Shown here piece after piece: positions 1 to 7,137 of a stretch of DNA of 14,847 bases. The notes under the pieces were generated by a model. The model was not told the origin of the DNA. It saw nothing but the letters and a program-made list of their open reading frames with translations, and made no database searches. The position numbers were made by a program, and so were the translations under genes. Position 1 is the first letter of the stretch. Each line of letters opens with the position of its first letter. Origin of the DNA: Methanobacterium sp. Maddingley MBC34 (GTDB lineage Archaea > Methanobacteriota > Methanobacteria > Methanobacteriales > Methanobacteriaceae); assembly GCA_000309865.1 (NCBI GenBank), contig AMGN01000049.1:1-14847 (forward strand). The letters are read 5' to 3'.

Positions 1-672
1 TTGGATGCCATCAGAAGTGTGGTAAATGGTAAAGACATTCTCTATGATGAGGTTGCAGGAGTACCTAAAGAACTTATCTATGAAACTGCAGAAGTTCTTA
101 AAAATGCACAGTTTGGTATACTCTTCTTTGGAATGGGTATAACCCACAGTCGTGGAAAACACAGGAACATCGACACTGCCATCTGTCTTACGACTGATCT
201 AAACGATGCATCCAAGTGGAATCTCATACCAATGAGGGGTCACTACAATGTTACAGGCTTCAACCAAGTATGTACCTGGGAAGTTGGATATCCATACTGT
301 GTTGATTTTGCAACCGGAATTCCAAGGTATAACCCTGGTGAATCAGGTTCAAATGACCTTCTCCAAAATAAAGAAACGGATGGAATGCTAGTAATAGCAT
401 CCGACCCTGGTGGAAACTTCCCCCAGAAGTCTTTGGAGCGAATGGCTGAAATCCCTATTGTGGCAATTGAACCACACCGAACACCAACCACAGAGATGTC
501 TGATGTTATTATCCCACCTGCAATTGTGGGTATGCAAGCAGATGGTACTGCCTATAGGATGGAAGGAGTTCCAATCCGGATGAGAAAAGTTGTGGAGTCA
601 GACTTGCTTCCGGACAGAGAGATCCTGGAAAGAATCCTTGAAAAAGTCAAAGAGATCAACGCATCTAAATAA
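1..672 (+). CDS. fwdB: Formylmethanofuran dehydrogenase subunit B, C-terminal part (5' end outside window)
   Basis: This is the C-terminal 223 residues of the catalytic, molybdopterin-binding subunit of formylmethanofuran dehydrogenase, which reduces CO2 onto methanofuran in the first step of methanogenesis. The family is about 430 residues long, so roughly half is missing. The TTG at base 1 is only an in-frame codon, not the start. Recognition rests on the family-specific stretch around residues 44-115 (GMGITHSRGKHRN, IPMRGHYNVTGFNQV, GYPYCVDFATGIPRYNPG) and on a late segment typical of molybdopterin enzymes (VIIPPAIVGMQADGTAYRMEG). The active-site Cys or Sec and the N-terminal part lie upstream of the window, so the tungsten (FwdB) and molybdenum (FmdB) isoenzymes cannot be separated here; the symbol fwdB is a provisional choice. 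The B gene often ends its operon, and the terminator right after the stop fits that. The gene converges on the oxidoreductase at 789. Confidence 0.93.
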   Translation: MDAIRSVVNGKDILYDEVAGVPKELIYETAEVLKNAQFGILFFGMGITHSRGKHRNIDTAICLTTDLNDASKWNLIPMRGHYNVTGFNQVCTWEVGYPYCVDFATGIPRYNPGESGSNDLLQNKETDGMLVIASDPGGNFPQKSLERMAEIPIVAIEPHRTPTTEMSDVIIPPAIVGMQADGTAYRMEGVPIRMRKVVESDLLPDREILERILEKVKEINASK

Positions 673-700
673 GCCCGAATAGGCTTATTTATTTTATTTT
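667..700 (+). terminator. Hairpin plus T-tract terminator after fwdB
   Basis: There is a perfect 9-bp stem, AAATAAGCC (667-675) with GGCTTATTT (682-690), a 6-base loop, and then a T-rich run (691-706). The stop codon TAA (670-672) lies inside the left arm. The T-tract is on the plus strand only, so the structure serves fwdB and not the convergent gene. Confidence 0.8.
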
Positions 701-788
701 TTTTATTAGCTTTTTGCCATCTTTAGTTGATATTTTACTATAATTTATCGCTGTAATCTATCTCATTTTATAAAAATTCAGCCAATTT

Positions 789-2759
789 CTAAATAGTTCT
801 TTTCAATCTAACAAAAGTTTCATAGTAAGGAGCTCCATTTCCCTGGTCACTTACCAGATCAGGTGTCAGAATATTCACACACTTGTTATATTTTCGCCAT
901 CCGCCCCTATGGGTGAGAACGTAATCCGGTCTAAGGCCATTATTTTCCTTAACTTTAACTAAAAGTCTGCCCTGCCTTGATTCAAGCCAGACTTCTTCAC
1001 CATCTTCAATATCTATTTCTTTAAGAACTTTTGGATGGATTTGTACTACAAGAACACTTTTTCCATGTTCATTTTCAGGTATTTCCGAACCTATCCAATC
1101 TCTGGGACTAACTGATAGTAATCGAAGGTTAAAGCCATTATTTAATTTGAAATTTTCATTTATCATCGCATCTGCAATTTTGAGATGAAGTTCAGTTGGG
1201 AATTCATAATTCCCGGATTCAGTTTCGAAGTTGCCATCAGAAAAGGGGGTAACTGGGGCGGATGGGAATCTGTAGGGTTTTCTTAGAAGTTCTTCCAGTG
1301 ATATTCCCTCATGGATTATGGGTTCTGCTAGTTTGCCCAGCCATTCACGTGGTGATCCTGCCATTTCCTCTCCAAATCCAAGTTTCACTGCTAATTCCTG
1401 GAATATCTGTAATTCGGATCTGGCCTCACCACCGGGTTTGATAACGGGGTTGAGGGGTGATATCCAGTTATGACCATAGCTGCCCACCAGATCTTCCTCT
1501 TCCAAAAAGCTGGTTGCTGGTAAAAAGAGATTCGCCACATCAGCAGTATCATTAAGGAAATGATCGACCATTATAACATCATCAACACTTTGAAATGCTT
1601 TTTTAACTTTGGGGGTGTTGGCCAGCATTGCTAAAGGATTCCCTGCAGTGATAAAAATGAGTTTAATAGGAGGATCCTGTGTCTGGATGATTTCTTCACC
1701 AACAATGGGTATGGTCAGTTTCCTTTGATTAGGTGCCTGATCATCAAGGGCATGCTGGTGGTTGAAGTATCCGTATTCATCAAAACCATGACTTACGCCC
1801 CCACCACTTTTGCCAATGTTCCCGGTAATGGCAGCCAATGCATCGATAAGGCGGAAAGTCAGATGACTCTGTCTGTAACGTTGCAAACCCCAACCTAATA
1901 TGATGCTACTGGGATGACCAGATGCGTATAATCTTGCCAGTTCATAAAGGTCGTCCAGGGGGACATCGGTTATTTTGGAAAGTTCATTCAGGCTGTAATC
2001 ATTCAGTAACTCCTGGTAATCCTGGAAGTATTCTGTATTCTTGTTTATGAATTCTTCATCAAAGAAACCTTCTTTTAATATTATTTTGGCAATGGCAATG
2101 GCCAAAAAACTGTCAGAACCTGGAACCGGCTGCAGGTATATATCTGCTCTACGGCTGGTTGGGGTGTTCACCGGATCAATGACCACCAGTTTAACCCCTT
2201 TCCGGCGAGCCTGGATAATGATCTTCCACAGATGAACATCGGTGACTGCAGGATTCCTCCCCCAAACCAGTATAACATTACTGTTAAGGTGATCGAGGGG
2301 GTCATGGGATATTCTCACTCCCATATCAATTTCCTGACCTGCCTGCCCGGTTCCTCCGCATATTGATCCGCAAAGGGTGGAAACACCACCTAATAGATTA
2401 AAAAAGCGACGATTAATAATTCTAAGAGCAGTACGGGCCCCGTATCCCTGATAGTAAAGGATCGACTGGCTTCCATAGTTTTCACAAGCATTCCTTATTT
2501 TACTGGTTGCTATATTCAGGGCTTCATCCCAGCCTATCTGCACCCATTCCCCATCTTCTTTCTTCAATGGATGTAAAATTCTTCTATCGCTGTAAAATCG
2601 CTCTTCTAAGTAGTGTTTCATATTCTTGCAGATAAAACCGCTGGTTATCTCATGTTCAGGATTTCCACGTAGTTTAACAATTCTTTCATTTTCTACTTGG
2701 GCGATGATACTGCATGTTCCTGGACAGTCGGCTGTACATGCTGTTAAAACTTCCCTCAT
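789..2759 (-). CDS. Molybdopterin oxidoreductase of the DMSO reductase/formate dehydrogenase family, substrate unknown
   Basis: This is a cytoplasmic molybdo- or tungsto-bis(pterin) enzyme of about 656 residues. The N-terminus carries a [4Fe-4S] motif, C8-x3-C12-x3-C16-x27-C44. The central pterin-binding domains follow, including WGRNPAVTDVH, the VVIDPVNTPTSRRAD segment and FITAGNPLAMLANTP. A dinucleotide-binding domain occupies about residues 544-656. At the usual metal-ligand position it has TLCGSICGGTGQAG; C134 lines up by eye with the Cys/Sec of formate dehydrogenases, and C130 is a second cysteine close by. There is no Tat signal or transmembrane segment, and no FdhB-like or other partner subunit in the window. 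I chose the ATG at 2757-2759 because GGAG lies 7 bases upstream and the protein then begins directly before the cluster motif; an in-frame TTG at 2796-2798 would add 13 residues encoded by a tandem repeat. The gene lies downstream of the nif operon on the same strand, separated by about 300 bases. The family call is firm, but formate, nitrate or another substrate cannot be decided. Confidence 0.9.
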   Translation of the reverse strand: MREVLTACTADCPGTCSIIAQVENERIVKLRGNPEHEITSGFICKNMKHYLEERFYSDRRILHPLKKEDGEWVQIGWDEALNIATSKIRNACENYGSQSILYYQGYGARTALRIINRRFFNLLGGVSTLCGSICGGTGQAGQEIDMGVRISHDPLDHLNSNVILVWGRNPAVTDVHLWKIIIQARRKGVKLVVIDPVNTPTSRRADIYLQPVPGSDSFLAIAIAKIILKEGFFDEEFINKNTEYFQDYQELLNDYSLNELSKITDVPLDDLYELARLYASGHPSSIILGWGLQRYRQSHLTFRLIDALAAITGNIGKSGGGVSHGFDEYGYFNHQHALDDQAPNQRKLTIPIVGEEIIQTQDPPIKLIFITAGNPLAMLANTPKVKKAFQSVDDVIMVDHFLNDTADVANLFLPATSFLEEEDLVGSYGHNWISPLNPVIKPGGEARSELQIFQELAVKLGFGEEMAGSPREWLGKLAEPIIHEGISLEELLRKPYRFPSAPVTPFSDGNFETESGNYEFPTELHLKIADAMINENFKLNNGFNLRLLSVSPRDWIGSEIPENEHGKSVLVVQIHPKVLKEIDIEDGEEVWLESRQGRLLVKVKENNGLRPDYVLTHRGGWRKYNKCVNILTPDLVSDQGNGAPYYETFVRLKRTI

Positions 2760-2764
2760 AACAA

Positions 2765-2860
2765 TTCTCCGATAGGACTCCAATAAATATAACTCCAATT
2801 AACTCCAATAATATAACTCCAATTAACTCAAATAATATAACTCCAATAAAACTCTAATAC
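2765..2860 (-). repeat. 24-bp tandem repeat in the leader of the oxidoreductase gene
   Basis: Two nearly identical 24-bp units (2789-2812 and 2813-2836, one mismatch) are followed by a diverged copy (2837-2860) and preceded by a partial copy (2765-2788). Each unit contains ACTCCAAT-type sequence twice, so on the coding (minus) strand it repeats TTGGAGTTA. That supplies many GGAG, Shine-Dalgarno-like tracts and TATATTAT-like AT stretches directly before the gene. Confidence 0.8.
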
Positions 2861-2906
2861 GAATAATATGTTTGAAAAGTTTGATATAATGGAGTATTGA
2901 TATCTG

Positions 2907-2940
2907 TGAGTAAATAGATTCTACTCATTAATAGAATCTA
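2907..2940. repeat. Two overlapping inverted repeats
   Basis: TAGATTCTA (2915-2923) pairs perfectly with TAGAATCTA (2932-2940) across an 8-base loop. TGAGTA (2907-2912) pairs with TACTCA (2922-2927) across 9 bases. The two stems share bases 2922-2923, and the second falls partly in the loop of the first, so they exclude each other as RNA structures. The site lies between the nif operon tail and the oxidoreductase gene, and could be an operator or a leader structure. Confidence 0.6.
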
Positions 2941-2998
2941 CGCATTTTAGTATGTTAATTAATTTTTACATGCCATGATTATATCAAAAAGATATTTT

Positions 2999-3027
2999 AT
3001 TGAAAAATAAAGAAAGGAATCCCTTTT
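2999..3027 (-). terminator. Possible terminator of the nif operon
   Basis: On the minus strand a short stem, AAAGG (3022-3026) with CCTTT (3013-3017) and a GATT loop, is followed by a U-rich run (CTTTATTTTT, 3003-3012). It lies about 35 bases after the last ferredoxin stop. The stem is weak, but archaeal termination depends mainly on the U-tract. Confidence 0.4.
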
Positions 3028-3061
3028 GAGGAATCATAATTATTCACTTTTTTATCTACTT

Positions 3062-3250
3062 TTATTCTGTTATGTTAATGGCTGAGCTGGGACATAGATC
3101 CTGGCACATTTCGCATAAGTTACAATCTTTTCCTGATTTGGTGATTATTTTATTATTTTCCAATTGAAAAATTGACATGGGACAGGAATCCACACATTCT
3201 GCACAGTCACTGGCATCGCATTTATTATGATCAATCTCTATCCGGGGCAT
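3062..3250 (-). CDS. Small 2[4Fe-4S] ferredoxin (second of a pair)
   Basis: This is a 62-residue bacterial-type ferredoxin with two cluster motifs. The first is C11-x4-C16-x2-C19-x3-C23-P, with two residues more than usual between its first two cysteines. The second is the classical C43-x2-C46-x2-C49-x3-C53-P. It should carry two low-potential [4Fe-4S] clusters in the cytoplasm. The ATG is supported by GGAGGG a few bases upstream, and the gene overlaps the NifX-like gene by 20 bases, so the two are translationally coupled. The same unusual Cx4C spacing occurs in the ferredoxin at 3680, so the two look like duplicates on either side of the NifX-like gene. Its likely role, inferred from position, is supplying electrons or Fe-S units to nitrogenase or its cofactor assembly. 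It is the last gene before a possible terminator. Confidence 0.92.
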   Translation of the reverse strand: MPRIEIDHNKCDASDCAECVDSCPMSIFQLENNKIITKSGKDCNLCEMCQDLCPSSAINITE

Positions 3251-3605
3251 CTTCTCCCTCCATTTTCTTATTTGATTTTATTTCCTGGATAACCGAAGCA
3301 AGGTAACCGGTTATAGCATTTGTTATGGTCTCTTTTTTTGATTCTACTACTTCAATTCCCATTTCCTGTAGTTTTTGACGGGGTTCCTCACCTATTCTTC
3401 GACAAAATACTACTCTGCAATCTTTTAAAATTTCCAAACCTCTTTTCCAACGATATTCATGATCGTAAATTGGTTTTTTACTTTTTTCCCTCAATTCTAC
3501 AAATTCGAGGCCTCCTTTTCCCATCTGGAAGATGAGATAGTGGCTGGCCTGTCCAAAGTGCTGGTCTACTGTCTCACCATCGCTAGAGGCAACTGCGATC
3601 TTCAT
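3231..3605 (-). CDS. nifX: NifX-like protein of the dinitrogenase iron-molybdenum cofactor family
   Basis: This 124-residue protein belongs to the NifX/NafY/NifB-C-terminal superfamily, whose members bind FeMo-cofactor or its precursor NifB-co during assembly. It shows the family start MKIAVASSDGETVDQHFGQASHY, with the conserved D-x-HFG, and the later motif VFCRRIGEEPRQKLQEMGIEVVE, typical of the second half of the fold. I chose the ATG at 3603-3605 because GGAGG lies six bases before it and the next residues are the first beta strand; the ATG seven codons upstream lacks this support. The last 15 or so residues (KSNKKMEGEDAPDRD) are a charged tail overlapping the next ferredoxin gene. The context behind nifE and nifN, between two ferredoxin genes, supports a cofactor-carrier role. 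The superfamily is certain; calling it NifX rather than another member is by position. Confidence 0.85.
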   Translation of the reverse strand: MKIAVASSDGETVDQHFGQASHYLIFQMGKGGLEFVELREKSKKPIYDHEYRWKRGLEILKDCRVVFCRRIGEEPRQKLQEMGIEVVESKKETITNAITGYLASVIQEIKSNKKMEGEDAPDRD

Positions 3606-3679
3606 TTGGTCCTCCAGGGGGATCATTTTCTAAATAAGTCTTTAATATTCTGATTTCCCCCTTTGATTCAAGGATTTGA

Positions 3680-3898
3680 TTATCTTTTTGCATTGTCTTT
3701 TTCATCATGGTCTGGAATATTTAGGATAATTGCTGCTTTGGGACATATCTCTATACATTCCTGACACATTTTACAGTACACTGGGGAGGTAACGGTTACA
3801 ACATCATTGATTGTGAAAACATTATTAGGGCAGACGTACGCGCATTTAGCGCATTTTGAACCTTGGCAACGGTTTTGGTCTAATATAATATCGATCAT
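3680..3898 (-). CDS. Small 2[4Fe-4S] ferredoxin (first of a pair)
   Basis: This 72-residue ferredoxin has the motifs C11-x4-C16-x2-C19-x3-C23-P and C42-x2-C45-x2-C48-x3-C52-P, matching the spacing of the ferredoxin at 3062, followed by a hydrophilic tail of about 15 residues (PDHDEKDNAKR). The ATG at 3896-3898 is preferred because AGGAG stands 8 bases upstream; an ATG five codons earlier has no comparable site. It begins 28 bases after nifN, so it belongs to the nif transcript. It probably serves as an electron or cluster donor for NifEN, the NifX-like protein or NifH, but the sequence alone does not give the partner. Family assignment is firm. Confidence 0.92.
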   Translation of the reverse strand: MIDIILDQNRCQGSKCAKCAYVCPNNVFTINDVVTVTSPVYCKMCQECIEICPKAAIILNIPDHDEKDNAKR

Positions 3899-3926
3899 GC
3901 CCTTACTCCTCATAAATATCCATTAT

Positions 3927-5357
3927 TTAATTCTCCACACCATCCATTAACTCATAACCTGCTTCATCATAGTAGTGATGGATGATGGTGTTGGTGAGCT
4001 GGTCCAAAAGATTTAAACTTCCCTTGTAACCTAAAATACGGATTCTCTGGGCACCAACCCGGTCAAATATTGGAAATCCAACTCGGAACAGGGGAATGTT
4101 CTCATCAACGGCTATACGGGCTCCGTAAGAGTTTCCTATCAGGAGATCTACTCCTGTTTTTTTAACCTGCTGGTGCAGATCGTAGAGATCTCCACCATTG
4201 AGTATCACCGGGTCATGTCCAGTTTTACGGATGATTTGTTGAATGTCTGTGCTGAATTTGCTACTATGGGTTCCGGTGGCTATAATAGCCGGTTCCATAC
4301 CCATTTCAGTCAGGAAACTCACCATACCTGACACTAAATCAGGGTCTCCGTAGATTGCCACTTTCCGCCCGTAGTTATATGCCTGAGAATCAACCAAAGC
4401 ATCCAGTAATCTACCACGGTCGCGTTCCAGTTCTGGGGGAATGTTTTCAATATTTTTCAGAGAGGAGAGGGTGCTGATGAATTGATCAGTGTTCTCCAGT
4501 CCCACCGGGAGGGGTAGTGTGATATGGGGAACACTGAATCTTTTCTTCAGGAAGATCCCACCAGAATCTACATGTTTGGATAGGGTTAAAGTAATTTTTG
4601 AATTGGCAGTCTGTCTGATTTCATCTAAAGTTGTTCCTCCAGAGGGTAAAAATTCTATAGATCCATCTAGGGGGGCATGAAGTGATTCTGAGGTATCTGT
4701 GAGGATAATACTCTCCAGTTCCATAAGACTGAGTATCTCTTTAACTTCCTCCACATCTGCGGGGGCCAGATTTCCAGGGATGATGTTGATTACATCATTC
4801 TTATCATCGGACATTGGGGGCAAAGCCAGACTTTCTATGAGGGATTTAATGGTTTTATCATAACCTTCCACATGAGAACCAGTATAACTGGGAGTGGATA
4901 CAGTTATTATGGGTGGAAGTTCCTCTTTATGAAGTTTAAAGTAGGTTTCACTGAATTTATTTATTATGCCATCCACATCATCCCCAATGGTCTCAGTGAG
5001 ACAACTGGAGGTCACCCCAATCAGGGTGGGATGATACTGTAAGTTCATGGTCTCCAAGGCCTTTTGAAGGTTTTTTTCGCCTCCATACACCACAGTACTC
5101 TCACTCATGGATGTGGATGACACGTTAATTGGTTCCCTGAAATGACGGCATAACTGGAAGCGCATATAGGTACTGCACCCCTGTGAACCATGTATAAGGG
5201 GCATGGCACCTTCAATACCCAGAAGAGCCTGCACAGCACCCATGGGCTGACACATTCTACAGGGATTGATCACGGCAAATTTCTTTTTATTATCCTCCCT
5301 GGATTTTCCAGTTGATGTAACATTCTCTGGGGGGACATGCTTAGGAGTACTGTGCAA
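3927..5357 (-). CDS. nifN: Nitrogenase FeMo-cofactor assembly protein NifN
   Basis: NifN pairs with NifE as the scaffold on which the NifB-made precursor becomes FeMo-cofactor. The 476-residue protein is a NifK homologue. It has CQPMGAVQALLG (C36), HGSQGCSTY (C61) and TSSCLTETIGDD (C119), corresponding to the beta-side cluster cysteines, and later ISTLSSLKNI and the closing GYKGSLNLLDQLTNTI segment shared with NifK. It starts with TTG at 5355-5357. This start is chosen because the nifE stop TAA abuts it directly and the strong site GAGGTGAT lies 4 bases before it, inside the last nifE codons, so translation of the two is coupled. About 25 residues precede the first conserved motif. The separation from NifK rests on gene order and on the second DK-like pair being present upstream. 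Confidence 0.95.
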   Translation of the reverse strand: MHSTPKHVPPENVTSTGKSREDNKKKFAVINPCRMCQPMGAVQALLGIEGAMPLIHGSQGCSTYMRFQLCRHFREPINVSSTSMSESTVVYGGEKNLQKALETMNLQYHPTLIGVTSSCLTETIGDDVDGIINKFSETYFKLHKEELPPIITVSTPSYTGSHVEGYDKTIKSLIESLALPPMSDDKNDVINIIPGNLAPADVEEVKEILSLMELESIILTDTSESLHAPLDGSIEFLPSGGTTLDEIRQTANSKITLTLSKHVDSGGIFLKKRFSVPHITLPLPVGLENTDQFISTLSSLKNIENIPPELERDRGRLLDALVDSQAYNYGRKVAIYGDPDLVSGMVSFLTEMGMEPAIIATGTHSSKFSTDIQQIIRKTGHDPVILNGGDLYDLHQQVKKTGVDLLIGNSYGARIAVDENIPLFRVGFPIFDRVGAQRIRILGYKGSLNLLDQLTNTIIHHYYDEAGYELMDGVEN

Positions 5358-7046
5358 TTACATCACCTCTGGGGAAATTTTTGGTTTTGTTGAACATTCT
5401 TTTACGGATTTTTTGCATTTAATTACGTCTTTAGACTTTAAATTGCACTTATATTGCCTTTGACTTTTTTTATTCACCATTGGCTTTGATTTAAATGGAT
5501 TTTTTAAAACTGAGCTTTTTTTTATGCCTGGAGTGTATTTCCAAACTGGACTTGACACTGCCCGGTCCACTTCCCTGGCAAAGTTAAGGAATCCTTGAAA
5601 ACCAGCAAAAGAGCTGATCCGGTCATGGTTAAAGTCACAGAAAGCCACTCCCATTTTCAGTGACATATATTTCTCTTTTGCTCCTGAAACCAGTAGATCG
5701 GGTTGATATTTATCCAGGAGTCTGGCCAGTTCCATGGCATTGGCATCATCCACAATGATGGTTCCATCTCTCACAGTCTCCTTTATCCGCTGGTAGTCTT
5801 CAGGCAACCCATTTTGAGTTCCAGTCATCAGTACTTCCATTCCCAGCTCTTCAAATGCTCTGATAAGAGACCATGCCTTATTTCCACCAACATAGACTGC
5901 CACTTTTTTACCAGTCAAACGTTCCCTGTAAGGGGTGATGGCATCTTTAATTCGATTAGTTTCCAATTCAATGAGATTTTCAGCTGCCTCCATCATTGTT
6001 GGGTCGTTGAAAAATTCAGCAATGGATCTGAGGGATTTTGAGGTTTCTTCAACTCCGAAAAAGTTTACCCTGATCTGGGGAATACTGTAACGTTCTTCCA
6101 TGGAATCCGCCAGATAACGGGATGATTTCTGGCACTGTACCAGGTTCATATGAGCCAGATGAGCATTGGCTATCTCTTCAACCCGTGAGTCTCCAGTAAT
6201 CACAGCCTGGATGGAAACTCCAATCTTTTCCAGAAGTGGTTTCATGGCCCAGAAATCTCCAGCCACATTGAACTCTCCTAAAATGTTTATTAAGTAATCC
6301 GTTGTTGTCGGAGATTCTTCTGCCGTATCTGTGGGGGAAATATCTATTTTAAGAGTTTTTATTTTCTTTTGGGGAGTTTTGATACTCTTATGGGGAGGTT
6401 CGGTACCAATGAGGTATTCTATCATTGCGTCACAGGCAAGCTGGTGTCCCAACGATTTATTCACACTCCTGAAACCTTCTGATTGGACCGGTATAACTCT
6501 TGATCCGGTGATTTCGGTTGCTTCACGGCAAACACTTTTAAGATCATCCCCAATTAATCCCACCACACAGGTGGCGTAGACGAAAATGGCAGCGGGCTTG
6601 AATAACTGGTTTAATTCGATGATGGTTTCCAGGAGTTTTTTCTCGCCTCCGAAGACAATGTCCTTTTCCTGGAGATCGGTGGAGAATCCATTACGATAGA
6701 GTTCTGATCCTGAAGATCTGCTTCCACGAATATCCCAGGTGCATGATGCACAGCCCAGGGGACCGTGTACCAGGTGGATGGCATCGGTTATAGGCATTAG
6801 AACCACCCGGGCCCCACCATAGACGCATGATCGCTGAGTTACCATTCCAGGAACACTGGCCTGGTTACATGCTGGAGTAGATTCATTACCCTCTCTTTTG
6901 ATGCACATGTGCTTCCTTCGGGATTTCAGGGTACTTATCACATCTTTTGGTATTTCAGGAATCTTAATCTCCGGCAAATCCAGGGAAGAAATCACTTCTT
7001 CATCCCCTGTTTGAGGGTTATGGTGAGATTTATTATTCTTTAGCAT
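5358..7046 (-). CDS. nifE: Nitrogenase FeMo-cofactor assembly protein NifE, with extra N- and C-terminal segments
   Basis: NifE is the alpha-like half of the NifEN scaffold. It retains P-cluster-type cysteines C74 (QRSCVYGGARVVL), C99 (HGPLGCASC) and C160 (YATCVVGLIGDD), the cofactor-cysteine region NLVQCQKSSRYLADSMEERYSIP (C305), GGNKAW, and the late FNHDRISSFAGFQGFLNFAREVDRAVSSPVW motif. At 562 residues it is clearly longer than the usual 450-475. The extra parts are an N-terminal stretch of about 45 residues, a lysine- and threonine-rich insert near 215-250, and a basic, cysteine-containing tail at 509-562 (C534, C544, C551). The ATG at 7044-7046 has no clear Shine-Dalgarno sequence, so the true start could be internal. 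A gap of 91 bases rich in T-tracts separates it from nifK. Its stop abuts the nifN TTG start. Confidence 0.94.
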   Translation of the reverse strand: MLKNNKSHHNPQTGDEEVISSLDLPEIKIPEIPKDVISTLKSRRKHMCIKREGNESTPACNQASVPGMVTQRSCVYGGARVVLMPITDAIHLVHGPLGCASCTWDIRGSRSSGSELYRNGFSTDLQEKDIVFGGEKKLLETIIELNQLFKPAAIFVYATCVVGLIGDDLKSVCREATEITGSRVIPVQSEGFRSVNKSLGHQLACDAMIEYLIGTEPPHKSIKTPQKKIKTLKIDISPTDTAEESPTTTDYLINILGEFNVAGDFWAMKPLLEKIGVSIQAVITGDSRVEEIANAHLAHMNLVQCQKSSRYLADSMEERYSIPQIRVNFFGVEETSKSLRSIAEFFNDPTMMEAAENLIELETNRIKDAITPYRERLTGKKVAVYVGGNKAWSLIRAFEELGMEVLMTGTQNGLPEDYQRIKETVRDGTIIVDDANAMELARLLDKYQPDLLVSGAKEKYMSLKMGVAFCDFNHDRISSFAGFQGFLNFAREVDRAVSSPVWKYTPGIKKSSVLKNPFKSKPMVNKKSQRQYKCNLKSKDVIKCKKSVKECSTKPKISPEVM

Positions 7047-7137
7047 TAGATAACCGTTAATTTACATTTATTCATTTTTTTAGCTATGTTTCTATCTTTT
7101 TTTTAAAAAAATTTAAAAAAATATTGACTTATTTTGT
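7047..7137 (-). other. nifK-nifE intergenic region with long T-tracts
   Basis: This is the largest gap between the structural genes (nifDK) and the assembly genes (nifEN) of the operon. Read on the minus strand, it contains TTTTTTT-AAA-TTTTTTT followed by a run of A. Such U-tracts can cause partial termination in archaea, which would lower nifEN expression relative to nifDK. I see no hairpin and no convincing TATA box. Confidence 0.45.

Noticed and set aside
1199..1213. GGAA...TTCC sequence as a second NrpR operator
   Set aside because: The spacer is seven bases rather than six, and the site lies inside the oxidoreductase coding region.
2760..2798. TTG start that would add 13 residues to the oxidoreductase
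   Set aside because: The added residues come from the tandem repeat, and the ATG at 2759 has a proper GGAG site.
2765..2860. CRISPR array
   Set aside because: The units are contiguous 24-bp tandem copies without unique spacers, and no cas gene is nearby.
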